From: Oryza sativa Japonica Group
Lineage: Eukaryota; Streptophyta; Magnoliopsida; Poales; Poaceae
Direction: 5' to 3'
NCBI RefSeq assembly: GCF_034140825.1
Contig: NC_089036.1
Span: forward strand, 1,383,001-1,447,000
Length of the DNA stretch: 64,000 nucleotides
The notes below the pieces were generated by a model. It was given only the letters and a program-made list of their open reading frames with translations. It made no database searches and was not told the origin of the DNA. Shown piece by piece: positions 51,519 through 61,713 of the stretch; positions within the stretch are counted from its first letter, which is position 1; every line of letters begins with the position of its first letter. Position numbers and translations under genes: made by a program.

Positions 51519-51818
51519 ATGGCGGCCCTGAAGATGAACAGGATGGCCGTGGCGGCGCTGTTCCTCGCCGCCGTGGTGGTGGCGGGCGGCGCTGGCGCTA
51601 GCGCCCACGTCGGGGTTGGGGCTGGGGCTGGGGCCGACGCCGGCGTCGGCGCCGCCGTCGGGGCTGGCGCTGACGCCGCCCTCGGGGTTGGCGCCGGCGC
51701 CGCCGGCGCCGCCGGGGCTGGAGTTGGAGCTGGAATTGGAGCCGCCGCCAACGTCGCCGGGTCTCTCACCGGCGCCGCTGAGGGCGCCGCCGGCGTGGCA
51801 CCCAAGGTGCATGTGTGA
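51519..51818 (+). CDS. Gene C: secreted Gly/Ala/Val-rich protein, tail-only paralogue
   Basis: Intronless, 99 residues, same length as gene A and aligned to it without gaps. Differences are few (ALKMNRMAV for AMKVNKIAV in the signal peptide; LGVGAGAAG for LGVGANAAG in the mature part). No cysteine. It ends VAPKVHV. Its flanks lack the Stowaway, Mutator-like and LTR insertions shared by A and B, but have their own Stowaway (52135-52371). Signal peptide predicts secretion; function unknown. Confidence 0.82.
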   Translation: MAALKMNRMAVAALFLAAVVVAGGAGASAHVGVGAGAGADAGVGAAVGAGADAALGVGAGAAGAAGAGVGAGIGAAANVAGSLTGAAEGAAGVAPKVHV

Positions 51819-52134
51819 GATCGATCGATCGATCGAGCGCGCCGCGGCTTCCATCTCCACGACTCCATCCGCCCGCAGCGGCTCCGGCGATCCATATTTT
51901 TATAAATTCGCAGTCGATTGTTTGTTGTTAATCAAAGTTTGGTTAATTTATCCGTCGAGTGTTTGGTTGTTTATTTCATATGCAAACCTCGCGATTTGTG
52001 ATAAATAATTACCGAAATGTATGTGTGTGTGGGGTGCTAATTCATCCTTCACTCCATTAATTTGTTATAAATATATATCCTTGTACTAGTGTAAATGTAA
52101 TAAAGATCTTAAGTTATGGGTGGATCATCATATA

Positions 52135-52371
52135 CTCCCCCCGTCCCAAAAAAAAGACAAACTCTGGTTTCCGTTCCCAACGTTTGACCGTCCGTCTTAT
52201 TTGAAAAAATTATAAAAAAAAACTAAAAAGACAAGTCACACATAAAATATTAATCATGTTTTATCATCTAACAACAATAAAAATACGAATTATAAAAATA
52301 ATTCATATAAGACGGACAGTTAAAGTTGGACACGGAAACCCATGGTTTGTCTTTTTTCGAGACGGAGGGAG
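52135..52371. mobile_element. Stowaway MITE in the gene C 3' flank
   Basis: Ends CTCCCCCCGTCCCAAAAAAA and ...TTTTTTCGAGACGGAGGGAG, flanked by TA (52133-52134, 52372-52373). Inner arms gtttgaccgtccgtcttat / ataagacggacagttaaa pair well. Absent from the same place in the other units. Confidence 0.9.
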
Positions 52372-53722
52372 TATGTATTGACGTAACGTTGCTTGATTAA
52401 AATTTTGATTGTTTTGGTACGGAATCTAACTCATGGAACGGGCCATGCATGCATACCTACACGTTTCATCTTGGTTAAAAGCAAACGGTTCGATGATCGA
52501 ACAAATGCAATATAGAAGAGGCCCAAATACAAAGTGGATAAAAGACCAGCATTTGCATTGGCTGAAATTGATTTTAATCTAGAGATGTAGTAGCTATTAT
52601 TCTCTTTAAGCAAAGAACCAGGCATGAAAAAATAAGATAGATAGTTATTAGCAGTAAATTTATATATAAAAATACAATTACTTCCACCACTGTTCAGATT
52701 ACTACTTGTCGTATTAATAAATTTCCATCGGAGTTTCTTCCTATATTTTACCTCCACCCACTCTCTCACCCCCCCCCCCAACGCCCCAACTATCATCATT
52801 AATAAAGAGCACTAAAATATTTTTAAAAATTTAATCTCTATTAAATAATCTAGAAATATTGATATTTTAGCATAGATAAAGTATTGTACTTTGACTATAT
52901 CTATATGGAGAAGACATAATTTTTAATAACAAATCTACTCATGCAAAATCAATTACCTTATGCAATTGGGTAAACAGGGTAATAATGGCCACATTAATTA
53001 TTTTTGTAAATGTATTAAGATAACATGTGACATTCATACAAGAATCCTGCACTATATATAGTGCGCACCCGGGGCTTGGCACCTTGTAAGGAGTAATCAT
53101 GCAAGCATGTCGCCAAATGTAACTAATTTCTAGCAAGCCAAATTAAGCTTCGAGGCTAAATGACAAATTAAGACTCTATTAAGCATAGGAGCATATTATT
53201 TTCTTTTGTGAAACACAGTACAAACATAAATTACCTATATTTACATGCACATGCTTACACGTATGAATGAGTATACACCTTACCCTTTGAATACTTCCTA
53301 GAGACCAAATCAGCATGAATTGAGATTGATGAACTTGTCATGGTCATGGACGCCTCGCTATGAAAACCGATACTATTTGTACAACACACGGATAGTAAGA
53401 CAATTGACAACATTACTATATGAACATATATTTTTTTATCAAAAGGATGCCTTTTTTTTTTGGAAAAACAAGAGCTAGGAGCATATAATTGGATGTACAC
53501 AATCCACCCACACATGCAAACTTTTTCTTTAAAAAAACGCACATCCTCAAGTGACTAGTTATTTTTTTAGCATCATATTCTTAAAAAAAAAGTTAGACCT
53601 TTTTACGTTGCAACTTACTCTTACTTATATTAAAAGATTAGAAACTTACACTTAATTACACTATAAATTTTAATAGATGTACTGCAATATTTGTAATACA
53701 CATTATGGAGAATTAGAACTAA

Positions 53723-54130
53723 GGATGTGTTTGGATAATGGGAAATGGAGAGTGGGATTAGGATTGAGAAATGAATGAATGGTTAGGATTAAATGGAAGA
53801 GGGAGAATGAATGGTTAGGGTGTGTTCGGACCCAAGGGTTCCCAATCCCTCTCCATCGTATTCCGCGTGCATGCTTTTCAAACTGTTAAACAGTGCGTTT
53901 TTTGTAAAAATGTGTCTATACGAAAGTTGCTTAATTAAAAAAATCATATTGATCCATTTTTTTAAAAAAAATTAGCTAATACTTAATTAATCACACGCTA
54001 ATGGACTGCTCCGTTTTCCGTGCTTGGGTGATATGTTCCCATTCATCAACAGCGAACACACCCTTAGCATTTAAAGATACCTTTTGATGGGTGGAAAATT
54101 ATTTTCCTATCCCATTATCCAAACAATGCC
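53723..54130. mobile_element. Tourist-like MITE upstream of gene D, with nested insertion
   Basis: Ends GGATGTGTTTGGATAATGGG and ...CCCATTATCCAAACAATGCC are inverted repeats, flanked by TAA (53720-53722, 54131-54133). The other spacers have the uninterrupted target (gaattaaaagtaattg). The interior is split by the element at 53819-54063. Confidence 0.75.
53819..54063. mobile_element. Tourist-like MITE nested in the preceding element
   Basis: GGGTGTGTTCGGACC at the left, GCGAACACACCC at the right, TTA on both sides (53816-53818, 54064-54066). The interior has the AT-rich aaaaatgtgtctatacg / gcttaattaa sequence common in rice Tourist elements. Younger than the element it interrupts. Confidence 0.85.
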
Positions 54131-54263
54131 TAAAAGTAATTGATTACCTAAGAGAAGATAGGAGAGATAGACAAACATTAACACATTACATGAGAAAGAT
54201 AACATGATGAAAACCAAGTGAAAACTTACTGCGAAGCCATATTTTTAGCAAACACATACTCAC

Positions 54264-54332
54264 GCTTGCCCGGGAACCTCTCGTAGCCTCACATCTCGTC
54301 ATTCCTCCCTCCTCCTTTCTCACGTATATAAA
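54264..54332 (+). promoter_or_regulatory. Shared promoter block and TATA box, gene D
   Basis: cgcttgcccgggaacctctc, then gtagcctcacatctcgtcatt and TATATAAA at 54325-54332, 86 bases before the start codon. Gene D thus has an A/B/C-type promoter in front of a gene-0-type head. Confidence 0.65.
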
Positions 54333-54410
54333 CACCCTCCCCTCCGGGCGATCGATCGTCTCTTGCATCGATCTTAATTTCTCTCTTCATCATCTCGCTA
54401 TATACGTGCA

Positions 54411-54632
54411 ATGGCGGTGGCGCAGGTGAGCAGGACGGCCGTGGTGGCGCTGGTCCTCGTCGCCGTGGTGGTGGCGGCGGCGTACGTGCCGGCGGCGACC
54501 GCGTACGGCTGCTTCGACGACTGCTACGAGCGCTGCGCCAACGGGAAGACGGACGACGCCTGCAACTCCATGTGCAAGCAGGCTTGCAGCGGCGCCGGCG
54601 GCGGCCCCGCCGAGGCGCCCGACGAGGCTTGA
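54411..54632 (+). CDS. Gene D: secreted six-cysteine thionin-like peptide, head-only paralogue
   Basis: Intronless, 73 residues. Signal peptide about 1-31 (VVALVLVAVVVAAAYVPA), then a mature peptide of about 42 residues with Cys at 34, 38, 42, 51, 55 and 59, the same C-x3-C-x3-C-x8-C-x3-C-x3-C spacing as gene 0 (CFDDCYERC..., CNSMCKQAC). After the last Cys only SGAGGG then PAEAPDEA remains, so the Gly-Ala tail is absent. The CxxxC pairs fit a helical hairpin held by disulphides, as in thionin-like or alpha-hairpinin defence peptides; that assignment rests on spacing alone. Closest relative of the head is gene 0, whereas the promoter belongs with A-C. Confidence 0.85.
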   Translation: MAVAQVSRTAVVALVLVAVVVAAAYVPAATAYGCFDDCYERCANGKTDDACNSMCKQACSGAGGGPAEAPDEA

Positions 54633-55467
54633 TCGCCGACGACGAGCGCCGCCGCGCCGCCGTCCATCGATCTCCATATCCGCCCGTAGCCGCCGGCTAT
54701 ATATACACTCGATTATTTGTTTGTTTGTTGTTAATTCAAGTTTGATTGATTTAACCGTCGAGTATCTAAATTAGTTTGTTTTGTTTGTTTAATTTATGCA
54801 AGCTGGTGTACTCTCTCAGCGATTTGTAATTCTTGTGTGATAATTAAGTGAATTTGTTCCCTTGTTTCTTCTTTGATTAATTAATTACCGAGATGCCTTG
54901 CAAAAGAAAGATCGATCAATTACCGAAATGTGTGTGCGCTGTTAATTCATCTTTGGTGGCCAATTCATCAGTGCGGTGGAATCCATCTTACAAAGATATT
55001 TAATACTTGGCTCGTAAAACTATATATATATACATTTTTATTATGTTTAGAGAAGAGATATTGGGAGTATACTTGCTAATAAATATGGGGGAAGGAAGGA
55101 ATAGAAATAAAACCTTGTGGTAGATTTATGGTTTGAACATTTTATTATCTCAGTTGTTGTAGGAGATCGAATGGCCTCTAGATGACATGTTTTAACTAGA
55201 AACTCATATTAGGCTGAATTGAACTGGTTATAAGTGGCTATTTTGATGTAACAAGTGTTGTTGATATTTTCTTTAACCTATGGCAAAACATGAACAATAA
55301 CTATGTTAATGGATAGCTATTGTTTGGGAACTCTAGATTACGTTCATGGATGTACTACACATGAAAAAGAAGAAAAGTTGGGTGTAAAATTGAAAGATAG
55401 ATATGTTTTTTTTAGGGGGAGGGGGTGTTTAATTGTTACTATCTAACAAAAGCCAAGTAATGCTTAT

Positions 55468-55850
55468 GGCTTGGGCAACATATCCTATACACATAAGCTC
55501 TCACGTGTACACACATGCACACCAACTAACAAATATCATAAAAAATCTAAAAAATATTCATGTATGTACTTTCAATAGTATTACACCTAGGGATAAAGTC
55601 TTAACCTCAAATTCGTTATATTTTAGTTGTAACAAAAAAACAAAAAATCTAACAGTTTTAAGGTTGTAATTCTGTCAGAATTTTGTCTTTTTTACTTTCT
55701 ATGTAGAATTAATGAATTTGAAGATGTAACTTTACATGTAGATGTAATACTATTGGAAGCAAATGTATGAATTTTTTTAGAATTTTTATGATAATTTTTA
55801 GTTGGTGTACACGGTGTGTATATACGAGTGCATAGGATACGCTCTCTATG
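55468..55850. mobile_element. Long-TIR fold-back element
   Basis: Left arm gggcaacatatcctatacac ... caccaactaacaaatatcat is the inverse of the right arm atgataatttttagttggtg ... tgcataggatacgc. The arms run for about 110 bases and a second inner pair (gtattacacctag / gatgtaatactatt) extends it. Superfamily not assigned. Confidence 0.65.
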
Positions 55851-56042
55851 GCTTGCTACCCAAAATTGAAAGTTAGTATACAATGTCTCGTTTTTCAAGT
55901 TTTACGGCGCTCCATCACAATGTTTAATTAAGGGCATAAACAATAGTTTGACATCAGCATTTGGAAAAAAAAACTCATGATGTTAAATATTGGAGGATGT
56001 AAAAGAGAGAGATTATCGTTGGTACAGGTGACGGATTTGACG

Positions 56043-56238
56043 ATGGGCCATTGGTTTGATGTCAAAATATGCCTACCAAACTGTTGGTATTTTAAATAGT
56101 AATTTGGCTATTGTTTGATTTACTACCAAAATATGCCAATAAGATACATAAGTTACCAAAAACATTTGGCACTACTAAAATTGGCCTATAATTTGGCATT
56201 GCCAATATTTGGCATGGTAGCAAACCAAACAAGCCCGA
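56043..56238. mobile_element. MITE with TTTGGTTTG-type ends
   Basis: Starts gggccattggtttgatgtca and ends tagcaaaccaaacaagcccg, inverted copies of each other. The interior repeats aaaatatgcc and tttggca several times, a pattern I recall from rice MITEs. Target duplication not clear. Confidence 0.6.
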
Positions 56239-56346
56239 TACCAGTAAGCAAATTAAACAACACAATTAAGTACAAACTTTATCTAAGACTGCATTAATTA
56301 ATTATGACACGAAAAATTTTGTACTCCTAAATAACAACGTTACTAA

Positions 56347-56604
56347 GAGCAGGACCAATAGCAGGCTATATGCCAGCTATAAACACATAACGAGGAGATG
56401 AAAGAAGAGAGAGATGAGCAGCGGACTACAGATTTATAGCCAGCAGCAATACGGGCTCCAAGACGAAATGTATGTATAACAGGTGGGACTATATACTAAT
56501 AGTGTAGTATACGTTTATATGCTACTATTGCATGACTTAGCTATTAAATTGACTATAGATGATTTGGAGCTAGTAATTGGCTATACTATTAAACTTGCTC
56601 TAGT
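56347..56604. mobile_element. MITE with AGAGCA-type ends
   Basis: Left end agagcaggaccaatagcagg, right end attaaacttgctct, inverted; the interior carries ctatatgccagctataa and agctagtaattggctatac, both common in a high-copy rice MITE. Non-coding. Confidence 0.65.
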
Positions 56605-56763
56605 CACTTTTTGTGTCATAACTATGGGCAAACTAATAGCTTCATCTTTTCGCTTATACTTGTGGTAATTGTAACGGCTCATTAACTAATAAAAAATAAT
56701 TAATGGACATTTTTTATAAATGTATTCCAAGCGATTTTAAAACAGATGGTGTAAAGTAAATTA

Positions 56764-57011
56764 CTCTCTCCGTTTCAAATTATAAGTCTTTTTATTTTGG
56801 TCAAAGTCAAACTACTTCAAATTTAATTAAGTTTGTAGAAAAATATAATAATATTTACAACACCAAATTAGTTTTATTAAATCAATGATTATATTTTCAT
56901 AATATATTTGTCTTGGGTTGAAAATGTTACTATTTTTCTCTACAAATTTGAACTTAGAGTGATTTTACTTTAACCAAAGTCAAAACGACTTATAATCTAG
57001 AACTGAGGGAG
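56764..57011. mobile_element. Stowaway MITE upstream of the long PPR gene
   Basis: CTCTCTCCGTTTCAAATTAT at the left and ...ATAATCTAGAACTGAGGGAG at the right, flanked by TA (56762-56763, 57012-57013). Arms aagtctttttattttggtc / accaaagtcaaaacgactt pair closely. It ends about 330 bases before the likely start codon. Confidence 0.9.
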
Positions 57012-57338
57012 TATAATAGAAAACCACAAAATCAACTTAGATTAAGTTTTGAAATTTACATTTTCACTAAGGCTTATAAGACGAAAATTAAACGATGGGG
57101 GTTTAAATTTAAAAAAGAGGAAATGGATGCGACGCGTGTTAGTCGAGTAGCCGAGTCCGACCCAAAAACACTCACTCGGCCCACATCACGCCACCACCCC
57201 GACCCAACCCAAACTTCTTTTCCACGCCGCCGCCGCCGCCGCCGCCGCCCCACGCCCGATGCCACCCGCCGCCGCCGGCTGCCACCGCTGCCGGCGGCTT
57301 CCTCCCCACCGCCGTTGACCTCCCCCCACGCCCTCGCC

Positions 57339-60050
57339 ATGCCCCGCCTCCCCCTCCTCCCCTCCCGCTCCCCCCGCCGCCGCCCCCTCCTCCTCGCCAT
57401 TCTCTCGAACACCTTCTCCGCGTCCACCCGCGCCCCTCCCCCGCCTCTCCCCCCGCTCTCCCCGCTTCTCCCGCGCCGAGCCGACGCCGCCACCGCCCTC
57501 ACCCCCGTCGCCTCCGCCATCGCCGACTCCTTCCGCGACTGGTTCCTCCTGTCCCGCCGCGGGGCCGCGGGGGCCGCCGCGCCGCCCGCGGCGCTCGACG
57601 CGATCTACAGCGCCGTCGCGGCCGAGGAGGCCGCGGCGCTCGACGCGCTCCCGCTCTCCGAGCAGCTCGTGCTGGCCGTGCTCCGCCACCGCCCGCGCCA
57701 CCTCCCCGACGACGACGCGCTGCTGCTGCTCCGCCTCAGGTTCTTCGACTGGTCGGGGAGCCGCGGGCGGTACTCCCACACGCGCGCCGTGTACCACTCC
57801 GTCTTCCGCCTCCTCTCCCGCTCCCGCCGCTCCGCCGTGGTGGTGGACTGGCTCCGCCTCTTCTCCAACGCCAACGCGACCCCCGCCAGGTCGCGCTTCC
57901 ACGACACGCTCGTCGTCGGCTACGCCGTCGCCGGCGATCCCCAGCGCGGGCTCAGCATCCTCGGTCGCATGCGATTCCGCGGCCTCGACCTCGACGCCTT
58001 CTCCTCCCACATCCTCCTCAATTCCCTCGTCGAGGCGTCGCTCCATGAGTATGCTGATTCCTTCGCTCGCCACCTTGCTGCAAGTCCTGTGGCGACCTGC
58101 ATTCGCATCAAGAGCCTCTGCCGCCAAGCCCGCAGCAGAGATGCCGTGGCTCTCCTGGACACCCTCCCTTTCGACCAAGCATCCAGTGCCCCTGCAGCTG
58201 GCTCGATCATCACAGACTTGTGCCGCCGTGGGCGCTTTGATGATGCAGCTCAGATTGTTGACAGGTTCCCCTCCGCTGATGTGTATGGCTCATGGATTCA
58301 TGGCCTCGTCGAGGCCGGGAGACTCGACACTACGTTGCAGTTCCTTTCTGAGAAGAAAGAAGCCGAGGGGTATATTCCTGATGGACCTCGGTATGACAAG
58401 CTTACGTATCGCTTGCTTCGCAGTAACAGGCTCGGTGAGGTGTATGACTTGCTTGTGGAAATGATGGAGGAGGGCATTGCTCCAGGCCGTTCAACCATGA
58501 ATGCCGCGCTTTGCTTCTTTTGCAAGGCTGGGCTCGTGGAAGTTGCGGCACACTTGTATCGGTCAAGGATGGAGCTTGGGGTTAACCCTAACAAGGATGT
58601 GTACAACAATTTGATCAGGGCTCTTTGTCGGGTTGGGGACACAGAAGAGGCGTGCCTGGTGTTGGAGCAGGCTATGGCAGAAGGGTACTTCCCTGGGCGA
58701 CAGACATTTACCATGTTTGCAAATGTGTTGTGTCAGGAGGGGAAGCTAGATAGGGTGCGAGTGCTCCTTGACAGAGCACTCAAGCAGGAGGCATGCCCAA
58801 CGGACAGTGTCTTGGCCAAGTACCTTGTGGCATTGTGCAAGAGTGGGGATGTGGAGGCAGCATGTGCAGTGCCTCAGATGGCAGGCAGCAAAAGTCCTAA
58901 GGGCTTATATCGCTACGAATCAACTTACAAGAGCTTGATTCGGGCATTGATATTGATCAGGAGGGTGGATGTACTGCCAAGGCTCTTACTGGAAATGCAA
59001 GACATGGGGCACATCCCGAGCCGAAGCCTCTATCAGTCGGTTGTTTGTGCTTTGTGTGAGGTGAGCAGGTATGCTGAGGTTCTGGAGCTGCTGAACAACC
59101 AGCTGCAACGGACTGACCTACACCCCCGTGTATGCTACAACTACTTCATCGCTGGGGCTGGGCATGCTAAGAAGGCTGACATGGCCAGGGAGGTATATAA
59201 CCAAATGGAGTATTCTGGGCTTGAACCATCAGGAGACAGCAATGTCCTTCTTCTTATGAGTTATCTGAGGAGTAAGCGTATTGGCGATGCACTAAACTTC
59301 TTCAACTTCATTCGTGACAAGAAGACACCTGGCACCAAGCTGTACAATGTATTCATATCTGGTCTATGTGAAGCTCAGAAGCCAGAGCAGGCAATGGTGT
59401 TCTGGAGGGAAGCGAGGGAGAAGGGTTTAGTCCCAAGCATCAGCTGCTATGAACAGCTTGTGCTCCTGTTGTGCTCTGTGAAAGATTATGACAATGTCGT
59501 AAAGGTTATTGATGACTTCAAAGAAACAGGTCGCCCTGTTTCGGCTTTCTTGTGTAACGTGCTTCTGTTGCACACATTGAGGGGCAGTGACCTTCTGAAG
59601 GCTTGGAAACGTTCAGAGCAGGCAACAGTGAAACCAGAAGAGATCCAGGGTAAGGGGGTAGGACGGTTCTTGATTGGCGAACTTATTATGATGTTTGCAG
59701 GTGGTATTAGGAACATGAATGACTTAGAGGATTTAGAAGAGGACCTAGAAAAACATTTTCCAGTTGATGTTTACACTTATAACATGCTGCTGCGAGGGTT
59801 GAGCATGGTGGGGAGGATGGACTCTGCCTGTAACTTGTTTGAGAGGCTGTGCCGCAAGGGGTATGAACCGAATCGGTGGACTTTTGATATAATGGTACAT
59901 GGCTTCTGCAAGAATAGTGACAGGGATGAGGCCGAGAGATGGATGGAAGCAATGCACCGAAATGGGTTCTATCCCACATGGTACACTATGAGGATATATA
60001 ACAATTTAGCGTTGCGATCAACTGATCATAAAGTCATCTCATTTGTATAA
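57339..60050 (+). CDS. P-class pentatricopeptide repeat protein, probably mitochondrial
   Basis: Intronless, 903 residues from 57339. P-class PPR proteins bind organelle RNA for stabilisation, splicing or translation. The N-terminus MPRLPLLPSRSPRRRPLLLA is rich in Arg/Leu/Ser with no acidic residues, as in mitochondrial presequences. The frame is open further to an ATG at 57123, adding 72 Arg/Pro-rich residues, but that part reads like leader sequence. About 35-residue repeats run from about residue 185 to the end, e.g. VYNNLIRALCRVGDTEEACL, TYKSLIRALILIRRVDVLPR, LYNVFISGLCEAQKPEQAMV, TYNMLLRGLSMVGRMDSACN and TFDIMVHGFCKNSDRDEAER. No E, DYW or SMR domain follows. The repeat order and ending are reminiscent of Arabidopsis At1g71210, a low-certainty recollection. 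A 330-codon antisense ORF over the GC-rich 5' part is a shadow. Confidence 0.93.
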   Translation: MPRLPLLPSRSPRRRPLLLAILSNTFSASTRAPPPPLPPLSPLLPRRADAATALTPVASAIADSFRDWFLLSRRGAAGAAAPPAALDAIYSAVAAEEAAALDALPLSEQLVLAVLRHRPRHLPDDDALLLLRLRFFDWSGSRGRYSHTRAVYHSVFRLLSRSRRSAVVVDWLRLFSNANATPARSRFHDTLVVGYAVAGDPQRGLSILGRMRFRGLDLDAFSSHILLNSLVEASLHEYADSFARHLAASPVATCIRIKSLCRQARSRDAVALLDTLPFDQASSAPAAGSIITDLCRRGRFDDAAQIVDRFPSADVYGSWIHGLVEAGRLDTTLQFLSEKKEAEGYIPDGPRYDKLTYRLLRSNRLGEVYDLLVEMMEEGIAPGRSTMNAALCFFCKAGLVEVAAHLYRSRMELGVNPNKDVYNNLIRALCRVGDTEEACLVLEQAMAEGYFPGRQTFTMFANVLCQEGKLDRVRVLLDRALKQEACPTDSVLAKYLVALCKSGDVEAACAVPQMAGSKSPKGLYRYESTYKSLIRALILIRRVDVLPRLLLEMQDMGHIPSRSLYQSVVCALCEVSRYAEVLELLNNQLQRTDLHPRVCYNYFIAGAGHAKKADMAREVYNQMEYSGLEPSGDSNVLLLMSYLRSKRIGDALNFFNFIRDKKTPGTKLYNVFISGLCEAQKPEQAMVFWREAREKGLVPSISCYEQLVLLLCSVKDYDNVVKVIDDFKETGRPVSAFLCNVLLLHTLRGSDLLKAWKRSEQATVKPEEIQGKGVGRFLIGELIMMFAGGIRNMNDLEDLEEDLEKHFPVDVYTYNMLLRGLSMVGRMDSACNLFERLCRKGYEPNRWTFDIMVHGFCKNSDRDEAERWMEAMHRNGFYPTWYTMRIYNNLALRSTDHKVISFV

Positions 60051-61713
60051 GTAATCATCTCTCTGCCACCGCTTTCATGCCTTGGTCTGCTGTGATCCTA
60101 TGACTTCACTGGAACAGGTAAAACTATTATCAGAACCTTGTTCTATGGTTTTAGTTATTTAAGAAGGTACTCGGTGCGATTCATTTGCTGTTATGTTTTT
60201 TGTGTAATTCCTTCTATGTTTTCTTACAACACAAGTCACATTAGACCTTTCGCTGTGTTTTGCACTCTATCTTGGACACACATTAGCGGAGGTAATTTGT
60301 TAAACATGACAATTTTCAGTTGGCAGTCGCATTCGAGTTCCACTGTTAGGAACAGGCATGCAGTTGCTTAATAACATGTAAATACATATTTATCTATCCT
60401 ACTTTTACAAGTCCATTTTGTTTGTACAATTCATACTGCACTGATTGAAAACCTTTTACCGCACATGAATTGGTTGTGATCATTTTTAGTCTATATAAAT
60501 ATCTAATAGACCAAGCTCAAGTTAATCTAGCCTTTTGTATTTTCCAAGCCAAGGTAATTCAGTGCGGTTTTCTGGATGTTTGCAGGCCTAATTTTTGAAC
60601 ATCAGATCTGTACCTGTGGAAGTTTATTCCTAAATTTAACATCACTATCCTCTGAACCACATCTCACCTGGCCCAACACAGTTCCAAGATGCGTCTAGGA
60701 TATCAGTTGACATGTAATCTAGTTTTACACAATTTTGCGATCACATGATATTTTTGTGCCCAGAATTTTGAGGTTTTAGCTATCCGATCATTCGGTATTG
60801 TTTCATTTGGTTGTTTAACAACCATTAGGGCCCCACTGTAATCAGTAAGTTATATCAAGCAATGGTCATTCTTTTTCATCTGGAATTTAAGCACTAGAAA
60901 ATAGAAGTTGAATAAATGCAGATTGTACAAGTTCTGTATCAGGTAAGATGTGTGATATGCTACTTGGCAACAACCTGTAAGTTATATCAAGCAATGGTCA
61001 TTCTTTTTCATGACCACCGGCTTTTCCAGCTTTTGGAAGTGGAACCTGCGAGTTCTTAGTTCTTTACATGCTAACTGTAACGAAATTGCTTTTGCCATCA
61101 AGATAGTATTTTCTGAATTGCTTTTGGCAGTTCAGTATTCATTTTGCTGCCATTCTTTGTTTAGTACTCCCGAAGCACTGTCAATTGATTGTTTTTTTTC
61201 TGCTTAATCATATATGTTAACGATCTTTTAGGTTGTAAAATTAGCAAAGAACTAATGTTGGCACTTCGAAGGATTGATCTGCAGAACAGACTACCCTTTG
61301 ATTATTTCACAACTTTTTATAACGTACAGTATCTTGAGATAAAAACTCAACAATCTTTTGCTAACAATTAGCTCGACGGTGATTAAAGAAAACAATACTA
61401 TTGGATTCAAAATTCAGTTTTATAGGCTAACCCAGTGAACTGCACGTTGTACCATCGGAGAGAGAAAATAAATTGAACCATTCAGCATTGATCTTTGCAA
61501 AGAAATAAATGGATCACGTGGAAACAATATGTACATTACACTGAGCATGCTAGCAAACCAAACTACCTAAATTTCGATCTTATGTACTATGGTTCATTGA
61601 AATACTCAAAAGTTCTTGCACTAGTAGGAGCATCAGATTACACAGCTTATTCCACGAAACCAAAGGTGGAGAAAAGCCAAAAATTGGGGATTGGGCGTGA
61701 TACACCTTGAGCT
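60051..61713. other. Convergent spacer between PPR and PRPP synthase genes
   Basis: Contains the 3' untranslated regions of both neighbours. One 36-base phrase, gtaagttatatcaagcaatg followed by gtcattctttttcat, occurs at about 60845 and again at about 60977. No MITE ends or coding segments recognised. Confidence 0.5.

Larger units (their letters stand above)
54633..57338. other. Spacer between gene D and the long PPR gene
   Basis: The gene D 3' flank keeps homology to the other units only for about 300 bases (tttgattgatttaaccgtcg, caattaccgaaatgtgtgtg). Beyond it lie four MITE-like elements, listed separately. The PPR leader begins near 57100. ORFs at 55433-55669 and 55692-55898 are the two arms of one inverted repeat read in opposite directions. 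Confidence 0.6.

Noticed and set aside
57123-57338. Upstream ATG of the long PPR gene
   Set aside because: Extra 72 residues are Arg/Pro runs from CCG-type leader sequence; the ATG at 57339 gives a typical presequence. Kept as an alternative only.
57186-58178. 330-codon antisense ORF over the 5' part of the long PPR gene
   Set aside because: Product of high GC content; Arg/Gly/Glu-rich with no domain, and the sense frame has clear PPR repeats.
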